From positions 1,860,001 through 1,924,000 of the forward strand of contig NZ_CP095043.1 of NCBI RefSeq assembly GCF_022919175.1: DNA of 64,000 nucleotides. Reading direction: 5' to 3'. The stretch comes from Leucobacter rhizosphaerae (GTDB taxonomy: Bacteria > Actinomycetota > Actinomycetes > Actinomycetales > Microbacteriaceae). How positions within the stretch are numbered: position 1 is the first letter of the stretch; each line of letters begins with the position of its first letter. Under the pieces are notes generated by a model. The model was given only the letters and a program-made list of their open reading frames with translations. It searched no databases and was not told where the DNA came from. Of the stretch, positions 9,072-17,387 are shown piece by piece. A program made the position numbers and the translations under genes.

Positions 9072-10031
9072 ATGGTCAAGATCCGCCACACCCTGCCCGC
9101 ACCGACCGGGGGCATGCACCTCGCGCAGCGCCCGACCGGCATCACCATGTCCCTGGTCGTGCTGCTGATCGCGCTGGTGCTGATGGGGATCCCCTCCCTC
9201 ATCGCGAACCCGTCGCTCGTGAGCGGAACCGGCTCGACCAATTCCGCGGGCTTCATGAACCGTGAGAACGTGCTCGTCAACCTATTCTCCTTCGCCATCG
9301 CGCTCGGGGTGCTCTGGATCTGGCTGCGTGCGAAGGAGCGGCGGGCGTTCTCCTCGCTCGGGCTCGAACGCGATCGGCGGACGCTGCGCCGCATCCTGCG
9401 CGGGGCCGCGGCGGCACTCGGGCTCATGGCCGCGTGCGTGCTCGTGCCGGTCGTCGCCGGGCAAGCGTCACTGACCTGGCACGCCTCCGAGATCGGGGCC
9501 GACGGGGTGCTGTTCGTGCTGCTCATGCTGCTCGGGTTTCTCGTGCAGGGCTCGACCGAGGAGATCCTGCTCCGCGGCTACCTCACCCAGGCGGTCGCGC
9601 GGCGGTGGGGGTTGATCGCGGCGGTCGTCGTGCAGGCGGTGATCTTCGCGCTGATGCACGGGGCGAACCAGGGGATGGGTGTGCTGCCGTTCGTGAACCT
9701 CCTGCTCTTCGCACTCTTCGCGAGCGCGTGGACCCTCGCCGAGGGGAGCCTGTGGGGCATCTGCGCCCTGCACAGCGTGTGGAACTGGGCGCAGGGCAAC
9801 CTGTTCGGCGTCGCCGTCTCCGGCAACGCGGTGCAGGACTCGATCTTCGCGTACACGCCGCACGAGGGATCGATCGATCTCCTGACCGGCGGCTCGTTCG
9901 GGATCGAGGGCAGCCTTGTCACCTCTGCGCTCTTGGTCGGCGGGATCCTCTTCGCGTGGCGGCGGTTTCGTGTGAGCCGACAGGTCGATGCCGGGAGTGA
10001 TCGGGAGGTGCGCTCTAGGCTGGAGAGGTGA
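9072..10031 (+). CDS. CPBP-family intramembrane metalloprotease (Abi/Rce1-like)
   Basis: 319 residues with about eight membrane helices. The three CPBP motifs are present: EEILLRGYL (EExxxR) near 160, ALMHGANQG (FxxxH-type) near 195, and HSVWNW near 233. The family includes CAAX-prenyl proteases and bacteriocin-immunity proteins; the bacterial substrate is usually unknown. The ATG at 9072 starts just before the first conserved segment. The next gene's GTG overlaps the stop, suggesting coupling with the threonine aldolase, although no functional link is obvious. Confidence 0.83.
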   Translation: MVKIRHTLPAPTGGMHLAQRPTGITMSLVVLLIALVLMGIPSLIANPSLVSGTGSTNSAGFMNRENVLVNLFSFAIALGVLWIWLRAKERRAFSSLGLERDRRTLRRILRGAAAALGLMAACVLVPVVAGQASLTWHASEIGADGVLFVLLMLLGFLVQGSTEEILLRGYLTQAVARRWGLIAAVVVQAVIFALMHGANQGMGVLPFVNLLLFALFASAWTLAEGSLWGICALHSVWNWAQGNLFGVAVSGNAVQDSIFAYTPHEGSIDLLTGGSFGIEGSLVTSALLVGGILFAWRRFRVSRQVDAGSDREVRSRLER

Positions 10032-11092
10032 ACCCGTCTCAGACTCTCCCCGATCCCGCGCCGCGCTCGTTCGCCTCCGATAACTGGGCGGGTGCGCACC
10101 CCGAGGTGCTCGAGGCCATCGTGGCCGCGAACACCGGGCACGCGCCGGCCTACGGCGGCGACCCGTGGACCGCGCACTTCCACACCCTCAGCCGAGAGCT
10201 CTTCGGACCGGACGCGGAGGCGTTCCCCGTGCTCAACGGCACGGGCGCGAACGTGCTCTCGCTGCAGGCCGCGCTGCCGCGGTGGGGCGCCGTGATCTGC
10301 GCTCGGAGCGCGCACATCACCACCGACGAGACCGGCGCGCCGGAGAAGACCGGCGGGTTGAAGCTGTTGACGGTCGACACCCCCGACGGCAAGCTGACCC
10401 CGGAGCTGATCGCTCAGGAGGCCTGGGGCTGGGGTAACGAGCACCGCGCGCAGCCGCTCGCCGTCTCGATCTCGCAGACCACCGAGGTCGGCACCTGCTA
10501 CACGGCCGCCGAGATCCGAGCCATCGCCGACCACGCGCACGAGCACGGCATGGTGCTCCACCTCGATGGCTCACGGCTCGGCAACGCCGCTGCGCATCTC
10601 GGCACGTCGCTGGCCGCATTGACCTCCGAGGCGGGGGTCGACGTGCTGAGCCTCGGTGGCACGAAGAACGGACTGCTCGGGGCCGAGGCCGTGGTGGTGC
10701 TGCGCCCCGGGGTCGCGCCCGGGATCCCGTACCTCCGCAAGATGAACCTGCAGCTCGGCTCGAAGATGCGCTTCGTGTCGGCGCAGCTCACGGCGCTCTA
10801 CGAGGGCGATCTGTGGCGGCGGTCGGCCGGCCACGCGAACGACATGGCCGCCCGGCTCGCGGCGGGCCTGGAGGCGCTGATCGCGAGCGATGCCGTGCCC
10901 GGGATCCGGATCGCGTATCCCGTCGAGTCGAATGCCGTGTTCGTCGTGCTGCCGCCCGAGGTGGCGGAGCGGGCCCGCGCGCGCTTCGCGTTCGGGGACT
11001 GGCCGACGGGCGTGCACGTGCGACGCCTGATGTGCGCCTTCGACACGACCCCCGACGACGTCGACGCACTGCTCGCCGCGATCGCGGGGTAG
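10028..11092 (+). CDS. ltaE: Low-specificity L-threonine aldolase (PLP enzyme)
   Basis: 354 residues. It is a fold-type I PLP enzyme splitting L-threonine/allo-threonine to glycine and acetaldehyde. The family start ASDNWAGAHPEV, a HLDGSRLGNAA segment (Asp contacts the PLP ring) and the Schiff-base lysine in LSLGGTKNGLLG (near residue 214) are all visible. The GTG at 10028 overlaps the CPBP stop (GTGA) and is preceded by GGAGAG at 10022-10027. Members of this family (beta-eliminating lyase) can also act on phenylserine, so the exact substrate is open. Confidence 0.88.
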   Translation: MNPSQTLPDPAPRSFASDNWAGAHPEVLEAIVAANTGHAPAYGGDPWTAHFHTLSRELFGPDAEAFPVLNGTGANVLSLQAALPRWGAVICARSAHITTDETGAPEKTGGLKLLTVDTPDGKLTPELIAQEAWGWGNEHRAQPLAVSISQTTEVGTCYTAAEIRAIADHAHEHGMVLHLDGSRLGNAAAHLGTSLAALTSEAGVDVLSLGGTKNGLLGAEAVVVLRPGVAPGIPYLRKMNLQLGSKMRFVSAQLTALYEGDLWRRSAGHANDMAARLAAGLEALIASDAVPGIRIAYPVESNAVFVVLPPEVAERARARFAFGDWPTGVHVRRLMCAFDTTPDDVDALLAAIAG

Positions 11093-11121
11093 GTGGGGGG
11101 TCCGCACCCGTCAGGGCCAGA

Positions 11122-12678
11122 TCACACCGCGGTGTCGTGCGGCACGGGCTCGGGTGTTGCCGCGGCCGCCCGTCGTCGCGCCGACGCCCGTCGCAGGTGC
11201 TGGAACACGCTGAAGGCGACCGCCACGGCGAGCACGCTGTAGAGCACCACCGGCAGCGGAGTCGAGACGAGAATCGCGGGATCCCCCTCCGACACCGCCA
11301 GTGCCCGTCGCAGCTGCGTCTCCGCCACCGGCCCGAGGATCGCGGCGATCAGCACGGGGGCGAGCGGGATCGCGAAATGCCGCATCGCGAATCCGACGAT
11401 GCCGATGATGAGGGCGATCCACAAGTCGACATACCGCGACGCGACCGCGTAGACCCCGAGCATCGCAACGACCGTGATTCCCGCGTACAGGTAGTGCTTC
11501 GGGATCAGCAGGAGCTTCGCCCACAGCGCCGCGAAGGGCAGGTTGATGATCAGCAGGATCACAAGCCCGAGGAAGAAGCTCGCCATGAGGGGCCAGACCA
11601 GATCGCCACTGCGCTCGAACAGGAGCGGTCCGGGCTGCATGCCGTACTGCTGGAAGGCGGCGATCATCATGGCGGCGGTGGCTGACGTCGGGATCCCGAG
11701 CGCCAGAAGCGCGCCCATCGCGGTGCCCGCGGTGGCGTTGCCCGCCGATTCGGGGGCCGCGACGCCCTGGATCGCGCCGCGCGAGCCGAAGTCGCGGTCG
11801 CCGCGCCGCTTCGCGAGCTTCTTCTCCGTGCCGTACGCGAGGAACGTCGGCACCTCGGATCCGCCGACCGGGATCGCACCGAAGGGGATGCCGAATGCGG
11901 TGCCGCGGAGGAACGCGGGCAGCGCCTTCCGCCAATCCTTCGCTCCGAGGAACGGCGACCCGCTCGAGCGGAGCGGCGCTTCGACCCCGCCTCCACGCCG
12001 AATGTGGGAGGCGACGTGCAGGACCTCGCCGATCGCGAGCAGACCGACGGTGATGATGATGATCGACACGCCGTCGAAGAGCACCGGGGAGTCGAAGGTG
12101 AAGCGTTCGGCGCCGCTCATGCCGTCGATGCCGACGAGCGCGAGCGCGAAGCCGATCCCGAGCGCCACGAGCCCGCGGATGATGGAGTCGGCCACCACGG
12201 CGGAGATCGCCACGAACGCGAAGGCCGCGAGCGCGAAGTACTCGGCCGGCCCGAAGACCTTCGCGAGCTCGACGATGTACGGCGAGAAGAACACCACGAC
12301 GGTGCAGGCGATCATGCCGCCGATGAATGCGCCGATCGCGGACGTGCCGAGCGCTTTCGCCGCCCGGCCCGACTTCGCCATGCGGTGCCCCTCGAAGGTC
12401 GTGGCGATCGCGGACGAGTTGCCGGGAGTGTTCAGCAGGATGCCCGAGGTCGAATCACCGAAGAGCCCGCCGAAGTAGATGCTGGCGAACATGATGAAGG
12501 CGCCGGTCGGGTCGAGGCTGAACGTGACCGGCAGCAGCAGCGCCACCGCCATCGCGGATCCGAGTCCGGGCAGCACCCCCACCGCCGTGCCGAGCACCGC
12601 GCCGATCACGAGGAAGAGCAGGTTGGCCGGGGTGAACGCGACCGCGAACCCCTCGGCGAGACTGGCTAGCTGATCCAT
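11122..12678 (-). CDS. tctA: Tripartite tricarboxylate transporter, large permease TctA
   Basis: 518 residues with about twelve membrane helices and the TctA hallmarks VGVLPGLGSAMAVALLLPVT near residues 35-55 and SEVPTFLAYGTEKK with GALLALGIPTSATAAMM in the second half, the repeated Gly/Pro re-entrant segments of this family. It is the main channel of a secondary, binding-protein-dependent transporter for citrate or related carboxylates. It is the last gene of the tctC-tctB-tctA operon and overlaps the tctB end by 13 bp. The ATG at 12678 gives the usual family length; an in-frame upstream extension runs through tctB. Confidence 0.92.
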   Translation of the reverse strand: MDQLASLAEGFAVAFTPANLLFLVIGAVLGTAVGVLPGLGSAMAVALLLPVTFSLDPTGAFIMFASIYFGGLFGDSTSGILLNTPGNSSAIATTFEGHRMAKSGRAAKALGTSAIGAFIGGMIACTVVVFFSPYIVELAKVFGPAEYFALAAFAFVAISAVVADSIIRGLVALGIGFALALVGIDGMSGAERFTFDSPVLFDGVSIIIITVGLLAIGEVLHVASHIRRGGGVEAPLRSSGSPFLGAKDWRKALPAFLRGTAFGIPFGAIPVGGSEVPTFLAYGTEKKLAKRRGDRDFGSRGAIQGVAAPESAGNATAGTAMGALLALGIPTSATAAMMIAAFQQYGMQPGPLLFERSGDLVWPLMASFFLGLVILLIINLPFAALWAKLLLIPKHYLYAGITVVAMLGVYAVASRYVDLWIALIIGIVGFAMRHFAIPLAPVLIAAILGPVAETQLRRALAVSEGDPAILVSTPLPVVLYSVLAVAVAFSVFQHLRRASARRRAAAATPEPVPHDTAV

Positions 12679-13409
12679 GCGAAGACCCCTTCCAACAGGC
12701 CGGCCGGCAGGCTCAGGCCGAGCCCCGCCGAGAACGCGAGCTGCACGATGCCCGCGATGAGCGCCGCGAGGGCGATGTCGAAGAGCGGACGCTTGCTCCC
12801 GAATGCCCATGCCATCGCCCAGAACAGGGCCGCGGAGGCGATGAGCCAGCCGAGGATCGGGAGCAGCAGGATGAACGCGGCGAGGATCCCGACCACGATG
12901 AGCACGGTCGTGAGGTCGGCCCCCTGGGCCGGGGCGCTCTGGCCCGCGGCCGCTTCGCGCTCGACGATCTCCTCCGGCGAGACCACGCGCACCTCGCTCG
13001 TGGCGTCGATGCCGCCGAGTTCCTGCAGCATCTCGTCCGAGACCTCCGCGGGATCCCCGGCGATGTGCGCCCGCCGAGAGGTCCGCAGCACGTCGACCGC
13101 GAGTCCGACGCCCGCGATCGCGAGGAAGGCGGTGACGATGGTCGGGAAGAACTGCGGGCCGGGCCAGGCCGTGTCCGGCGGGACCTGCATGGTCGCCGTG
13201 CCGACGGCGAGCACCCCGGCGAGCACCAGGACGCCGCCCGCGACGATCAGCTCGCTCCGACCGGTGAACCAGCGCGGGGTGCGCTGCACGCGGATCGCCT
13301 CGGTGTTCGGCGGCGGCTCGGTGGCCGGCGCCTCAGTGTTCGGCGGCTCGGTGGTCGGCGTCGACGCGGTGCCCGGCGCCTCGGCCATGTTGCGCTGCGA
13401 AGGTGTCAT
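12666..13409 (-). CDS. tctB: Tripartite tricarboxylate transporter, small subunit TctB
   Basis: 247 residues. The first 45 are a Thr/Pro/Glu-rich cytosolic tail (TEPPNTEAPATEPPPNTEA), longer than usual. Four hydrophobic helices follow at about 55-75, 90-108, 170-190 and 205-240, with an 80-residue charged loop in the middle. The helix pattern and position between tctC and tctA identify it. The ATG at 13409 overlaps the tctC stop (ATGA). A second in-frame ATG at 13388 would remove seven residues. Confidence 0.87.
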   Translation of the reverse strand: MTPSQRNMAEAPGTASTPTTEPPNTEAPATEPPPNTEAIRVQRTPRWFTGRSELIVAGGVLVLAGVLAVGTATMQVPPDTAWPGPQFFPTIVTAFLAIAGVGLAVDVLRTSRRAHIAGDPAEVSDEMLQELGGIDATSEVRVVSPEEIVEREAAAGQSAPAQGADLTTVLIVVGILAAFILLLPILGWLIASAALFWAMAWAFGSKRPLFDIALAALIAGIVQLAFSAGLGLSLPAGLLEGVFAWIS

Positions 13410-14386
13410 AGTCCCATCTCCTGCACGACCGCGTCGGTGCGGGTCATCTCCTCGTCGATGAACGCGCTGAACGCGTCCCCGGTCATGAATGTGTCGACCC
13501 AGTTGTTGCGCTGCATGGTCTCCTGCCATTCCTCGCTGTCGCGCAGCTCGGTCACGATCTCGATGAGATCGTCGCGCACCTCGTCCGAGATGCCGGGCGG
13601 CGCAACGTACCCGCGCCAGTTCGACATCTCGACGTCGACGCCCTCCTCGATGAAGGTGGGCACCGGGATCTCCGCGACGGGGTCCGGCGCCGAGATTCCC
13701 AGCGCGCGGAGGTTGCCCGACTCGATCTGATCGCGGAACTCGTTGTACCCCGAGAGCCCGGCCTTCGCGGTGTGCGACAGCATCGAGGTCACGACCTCGC
13801 CTCCGCCCGGGTAGGCCAGGTAGTTGATCGCGCTGGGCGAGATCCCCGCCTCGGACGCGAGCATGCCCGCGAGCAGGTGATCGATGCCGCCGAGGGATCC
13901 TCCCGCGATGGCGGTCCCTCCCGGATCCTCCGCGAGCGCGACCATAAAATCATCCAGCGTCTCGAACGGGGAATCCGCCGGGACGACGAGCACGTTGTAG
14001 TCGTCGGCCATGCGCGCGATCGGGACGGTGCGCTCGAGTGTGACGGAGGAGTCGTTGATGACGATGCCACCGATCATGACCCCGCCCGTCACCATGAGCA
14101 GATCCTCGCGCCCCTCCATCCCCACGAGTTGGCCGAGGCCGATCGTGCCGGACGCCCCGGGGATGTTCACGACCTGCACCGTGCCCACGATCCCCGATGC
14201 GCGCATGCCCTGCTGCGCTTCGCGCGCGAATCCGTCCCAACCACCGCCCGGCGCGGCGGGGGCGATCAGCGTGAGCTTCGACCGGGGCCCGTCCGACCCG
14301 CCCGAGAGGCTGGCGTTCACCGCGGCCAGCGCGAAGATGACGACGGAAACCGCCGCGAAAATGGCGGTCAGCAGTGTTCGACGCAT
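13406..14386 (-). CDS. tctC: Tripartite tricarboxylate transporter substrate-binding protein TctC
   Basis: 326 residues. An N-terminal hydrophobic segment (residues 3-27, no lipobox Cys) works as signal peptide or membrane anchor. The Bug/TctC fold follows: PGGGWDGFAR (ligand loop), NIPGASGTIGLG and the late GYNEFRDQIESGNLRALGIS region. It captures carboxylates outside the membrane for TctAB. GGAGGA sits 6-7 nt before the ATG at 14386, and that ribosome site forms one arm of a long inverted repeat. It is the first gene of the operon and is divergent from the two-component genes. Confidence 0.9.
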   Translation of the reverse strand: MRRTLLTAIFAAVSVVIFALAAVNASLSGGSDGPRSKLTLIAPAAPGGGWDGFAREAQQGMRASGIVGTVQVVNIPGASGTIGLGQLVGMEGREDLLMVTGGVMIGGIVINDSSVTLERTVPIARMADDYNVLVVPADSPFETLDDFMVALAEDPGGTAIAGGSLGGIDHLLAGMLASEAGISPSAINYLAYPGGGEVVTSMLSHTAKAGLSGYNEFRDQIESGNLRALGISAPDPVAEIPVPTFIEEGVDVEMSNWRGYVAPPGISDEVRDDLIEIVTELRDSEEWQETMQRNNWVDTFMTGDAFSAFIDEEMTRTDAVVQEMGL

Positions 14387-14392
14387 GTGTGC

Positions 14393-14458
14393 TCCTCCGT
14401 GCGGACGCCTTTGTTGCCGCACAACGGTTACTAGGATGGCAGCAGCCCGCACGGAGGA
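14393..14458 (-). promoter_or_regulatory. 12-bp perfect inverted repeat that would pair with the tctC ribosome site
   Basis: On the minus strand TCCTCCGTGCGG (14458-14447) can pair perfectly with CCGCACGGAGGA (14404-14393), 42 nt apart. The second arm contains the GGAGGA Shine-Dalgarno of tctC. If transcription starts upstream of 14458, the leader can fold and hide the ribosome site. If it starts inside the loop, the repeat could instead be the DNA site of the CitB-type regulator encoded divergently. The loop contains a small secondary stem (GTTG/CAAC). Confidence 0.5.
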
Positions 14459-14542
14459 ATCCGTCGCGGCGCATTGTGCTCTTAGATGATCACGGTCGGG
14501 TGCAGCCGGGCCGTGCGCAGTGATCGGGTGAGGAGGCCTGGG

Positions 14543-15832
14543 ATGGGAACCTGGACGCCCGCCCGAGGCGCCCGGATCGGCCTGCTCTTCCTTCCGACCC
14601 TCATCGTGCTCGTGTGTGTGGGGGTGACGTGCAGCATCGCCGTCGCGGTGCAGGAGCGGAGCATCCGTGCGGCGACCGCCGACCGGGTCAGCGACGTCGC
14701 ACGCAGTCTGGCGCAGCTCGAGCAGGTCATCGCGGTGCTTGAGTCCGACACGACCGCGGGTGCCGGATCGCTGCCGACCGGCTCCGCCGCCCTGCAGCCC
14801 CTCGCGACCCTCATTGAGCGTGCGGCGGGGGTCGACTACGTGGTGATCGCGAACGAGCACGGCGTCCGTCTCACCCACCCCACGCCGACCAAGCGCGGTG
14901 AACTCGTGTCGACGGATCATTCCGAGGTGCTCGAGGGAGCGCCGTTCCTCGGGACCGAGGCGGGAACGCTCGGCCCCACGCTCCGTGCGAAGGTTCCGGT
15001 GATCATCGGTACCGATGCGGAGGCAGCCGGCGCCGATCCGGTGATCGGCACGGTCTCGGTCGGGATCCTCGAGAGCCGGATCGCCGAGGATCTGAACGAC
15101 GCCCTCGTCGATCTGCTGCCGTGGGCAGGCGGCGCGCTGCTCGTCGGCGCCGTCGCCAGTGCATTCGTGAGCGCGGCTTTCGCGCGGCGCCTCCGCCGCC
15201 TCGACGCGATGAGCGGAGAATTGGACCAGCAGCGCCGCACCGCCATGGCGCTGCGCGAGCAGACCCACGAGTTCCACACCCGCATGCACGTCATCCACGG
15301 ACTCGTGTCCCAGGGCGACACGGCCGAAGCGCTCACCTACATCGACGGGATCGCACCGCTCCACAGCGACCGTGAGGTCACCGGCGTCGACGCCCACCCG
15401 GTCCTGCGCGCCGTCGTCGACGCGCTGAGCGCCGAACTTCGCGCTGCGGGAGCGGGGCTGACCGTCGACGTCGACGTCGAGTCCGAGGTCGGCGAGGAGA
15501 TCCTGCTCGTCATCGCGAACCTCTGCCGCAACGCGGGCGAGTCCGGGGCGTCGCACGTGCGCCTCACGCTCACCGAGACGGACGGCCGGATCCGCGGCCT
15601 CGTCGAGGATGACGGGCCGGGGATCCCGCCGCAGCTCGGGGAGCGGATCTTCTCGCGGGGGGTCACCTCGAAGCGCGATGTCACCGGCACGGGGCGCGGC
15701 GTCGGCCTCGATCTGGTCCGCCGTGCGCTGCGCTCGCGGAACGGCACCATCGAGGTGGGGCGGAGCGCACTGGGTGGCGCGTCGTTCCTGTTCGAGTGCC
15801 CGGTCGAACTCTCCGCCGAGGGGCGGCGATGA
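14543..15832 (+). CDS. CitA/DcuS-type sensor histidine kinase for the tct operon
   Basis: 429 residues: membrane helix about 12-36, an extracytoplasmic sensor of about 150 residues, second helix 193-212, then a DcuS-like transmitter (LREQTHEFHTRMHVIHGL, phospho-acceptor His242) and a HATPase domain (NLCRNAGES, DDGPGIP, GRGVGLDLVRRAL). AGGAGG at 14531-14536 lies six bases before ATG 14543 and decides the start; an upstream in-frame ATG at 14486 has no such site. This family senses citrate or C4-dicarboxylates directly, which fits the divergent tctCBA operon as its target. Confidence 0.9.
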   Translation: MGTWTPARGARIGLLFLPTLIVLVCVGVTCSIAVAVQERSIRAATADRVSDVARSLAQLEQVIAVLESDTTAGAGSLPTGSAALQPLATLIERAAGVDYVVIANEHGVRLTHPTPTKRGELVSTDHSEVLEGAPFLGTEAGTLGPTLRAKVPVIIGTDAEAAGADPVIGTVSVGILESRIAEDLNDALVDLLPWAGGALLVGAVASAFVSAAFARRLRRLDAMSGELDQQRRTAMALREQTHEFHTRMHVIHGLVSQGDTAEALTYIDGIAPLHSDREVTGVDAHPVLRAVVDALSAELRAAGAGLTVDVDVESEVGEEILLVIANLCRNAGESGASHVRLTLTETDGRIRGLVEDDGPGIPPQLGERIFSRGVTSKRDVTGTGRGVGLDLVRRALRSRNGTIEVGRSALGGASFLFECPVELSAEGRR

Positions 15833-16578
15833 GCGCGCGGCGCGGCATCCGGGTGCTCGTGGTCGACGACGAACCCGCGGTCCGCGCGCTGCACGGCCGG
15901 TACGTGTCGGAGGCGCCCGGGTTCGTCCTCGCGGGCACGGCGGACTCCGGCGAGTCGGCGCTGGCGTGGGTGCGGCGCGGCGGCATCGACCTGATCCTGC
16001 TCGACATGCAGCTGGGCGGCATCAGCGGGGTGGAGGTGCTGCACCGGATGCACCGCGAGCTCGCGCATCCGCCGAGTGTGCTGGTCATCAGCTCGGCCCG
16101 AGACCACATCACCGTGCGGCAGGCGCTGTCCGCGCGAGTCGTCGGCTACCTCGTGAAGCCGTTCACCCGAGCAACCCTGCACGATCGGCTCCGGGTCTTC
16201 CGCACGGGGTTCCGCGAGACGCCGGACGACGCGCACGACCGCCCGCTGGCGCAGGGAGAGATCGATCGGATGCTCGGGCCCGGTCGCGGCTCCGCTGCAG
16301 CTGCGGGATCCGGCGCGGAGGATCCGCCCTCCGCCACGGCTCAGCCGCCGCGCCTCCCGAAAGGCCTCGCCGCCCCCACCCTGCAGCGGGTCGTGGATGC
16401 CCTCGATCCGATCACCGCCACGTCAGTCGCCGAACTCGCCGATCGCACCGAGATGTCACGGCCCACCGCGCGGCGCTATCTGGAGTTCCTCGTGTCGCAG
16501 GGGGCCGTCGACGTGGCGCACCGCTACGGCAGGCGCGGGCGCCCGGAGGTGCTCTACCGGCTCGCGGCGGGCCGCTAG
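15829..16578 (+). CDS. CitB/DcuR-type response regulator
   Basis: 249 residues. Receiver domain with DDE at 13-15, phospho-acceptor Asp59 (ILLDMQLGG) and the conserved Lys in YLVKPFTR. A low-complexity linker (about 150-180) leads to a C-terminal HTH (SVAELADRTEMSRPTARRYL), as in CitB/DcuR. The start overlaps the kinase stop (ATGA). It should activate tctCBA when the cognate carboxylate is present. Its stop overlaps, tail to tail, the stop of the convergent tetR gene (16575-16578). Confidence 0.9.
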   Translation: MSARRGIRVLVVDDEPAVRALHGRYVSEAPGFVLAGTADSGESALAWVRRGGIDLILLDMQLGGISGVEVLHRMHRELAHPPSVLVISSARDHITVRQALSARVVGYLVKPFTRATLHDRLRVFRTGFRETPDDAHDRPLAQGEIDRMLGPGRGSAAAAGSGAEDPPSATAQPPRLPKGLAAPTLQRVVDALDPITATSVAELADRTEMSRPTARRYLEFLVSQGAVDVAHRYGRRGRPEVLYRLAAGR

Positions 16579-17267
16579 GCGGTGGGAGCCGCCTCGGCGT
16601 CCGCGCTGCCGCCATCTGCGACCTCCGCAGCGAGCCGCAGCTCGAGCTGGTCGAGGATCATGGTCAGCCCGTCGTCGAACTCGTCGCTGAAAACGTAGTC
16701 GCGCCCGCTCGTGAGCGCTCCGACGAGCTCGGCCAGGTAGGGATAGGCCTCGATCATGCCGGCGAACTCGGCCGCGAAGTCGCCCGCGCTCGTGGCGGCA
16801 GCGGGATCGAAGGGTAGCGTCTGCTCCGTGAGCGCGAACCCGTAGACGTAGGCGTCGATCGCCGAGAAGGCGTGCGACGCAAGCATGATGGAGAATCCGC
16901 CGCGCCTCAGGCAGCCGATCACGGCGTTGTGGTGACCGAGCAGGGCGGGGCCAGGGGTGGATCGCGACTCGATGAGCCCCAGACCCCAGGGGTGCGCGGT
17001 GAGCACCCGACGAGCGGAGGCCGCGCGCCGGATCATGCCGCCGCGCCAGGGGTCGTCCGCTGCGGGCAGCTCGACCCTCGCGAAGATCCAGTCGACGAGC
17101 GCGTCGAGCAGCGCCTCTTTCCCCGCGACGTGGTGGTAGAGCGACATGGCCTCGACGCCGAGCTCCTTGCCCACGTTGCGCATGCTCACCGCGGACATCC
17201 CGCCGCGATCCGCGACCGCCGCCGCGGCGTCGATGATGCGCTCTCGGTTGAGCGGCTCCCGCTGCAC
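16575..17267 (-). CDS. TetR-family regulator (class TetR_C_1 ligand domain)
   Basis: 230 residues. The HTH spans about 8-50 (NRERIIDAAAAVADRGG, then MRNVGKELGVEAMSLYHHVA), followed by the TetR/TetR_C_1 effector domain (WRGGMIRRAASARRVLTAHP, then GFALTEQTLPFD) and an acidic tail. It is divergent from a medium-chain oxidoreductase gene. The 120-bp gap between them carries two copies of a short palindrome, so it probably represses both itself and the oxidoreductase. The effector is unknown; quinone-like or aldehyde compounds would suit the neighbour. Confidence 0.87.
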   Translation of the reverse strand: MQREPLNRERIIDAAAAVADRGGMSAVSMRNVGKELGVEAMSLYHHVAGKEALLDALVDWIFARVELPAADDPWRGGMIRRAASARRVLTAHPWGLGLIESRSTPGPALLGHHNAVIGCLRRGGFSIMLASHAFSAIDAYVYGFALTEQTLPFDPAAATSAGDFAAEFAGMIEAYPYLAELVGALTSGRDYVFSDEFDDGLTMILDQLELRLAAEVADGGSADAEAAPTA

Positions 17268-17324
17268 TTCGCTACCTCCTCAGCTCCGCAATCGCCGCGG
17301 CGCGAACCGGATTCCGAGCCGCTC

Positions 17325-17378
17325 TTGCGCACTTACATCCGTAAGGCTACAGTACTGCCGGAAGCTTACACCCGTAAG
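17325..17378 (+). promoter_or_regulatory. Promoter with twin TetR operators
   Basis: Two near-identical palindromes, CTTACATCCGTAAG (17332-17345) and CTTACACCCGTAAG (17365-17378), lie exactly 33 bp apart (three helical turns). The first lies within the 17-bp spacer of a candidate promoter (-35 TTGCGC 17325-17330, -10 TACAGT 17348-17353). The second lies between that promoter and the ribosome site (AAGGA 17376-17380). This layout suits tight repression of the oxidoreductase by the divergent TetR protein. Confidence 0.72.
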
Positions 17379-17387
17379 GAGCGCATC

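Noticed and set aside
16872..17387. N-terminal extension of the MDR oxidoreductase to a 489-residue protein
   Set aside because: The extension overlaps the divergent tetR gene and the twin operators, and a good ribosome site and family start are at 17388.
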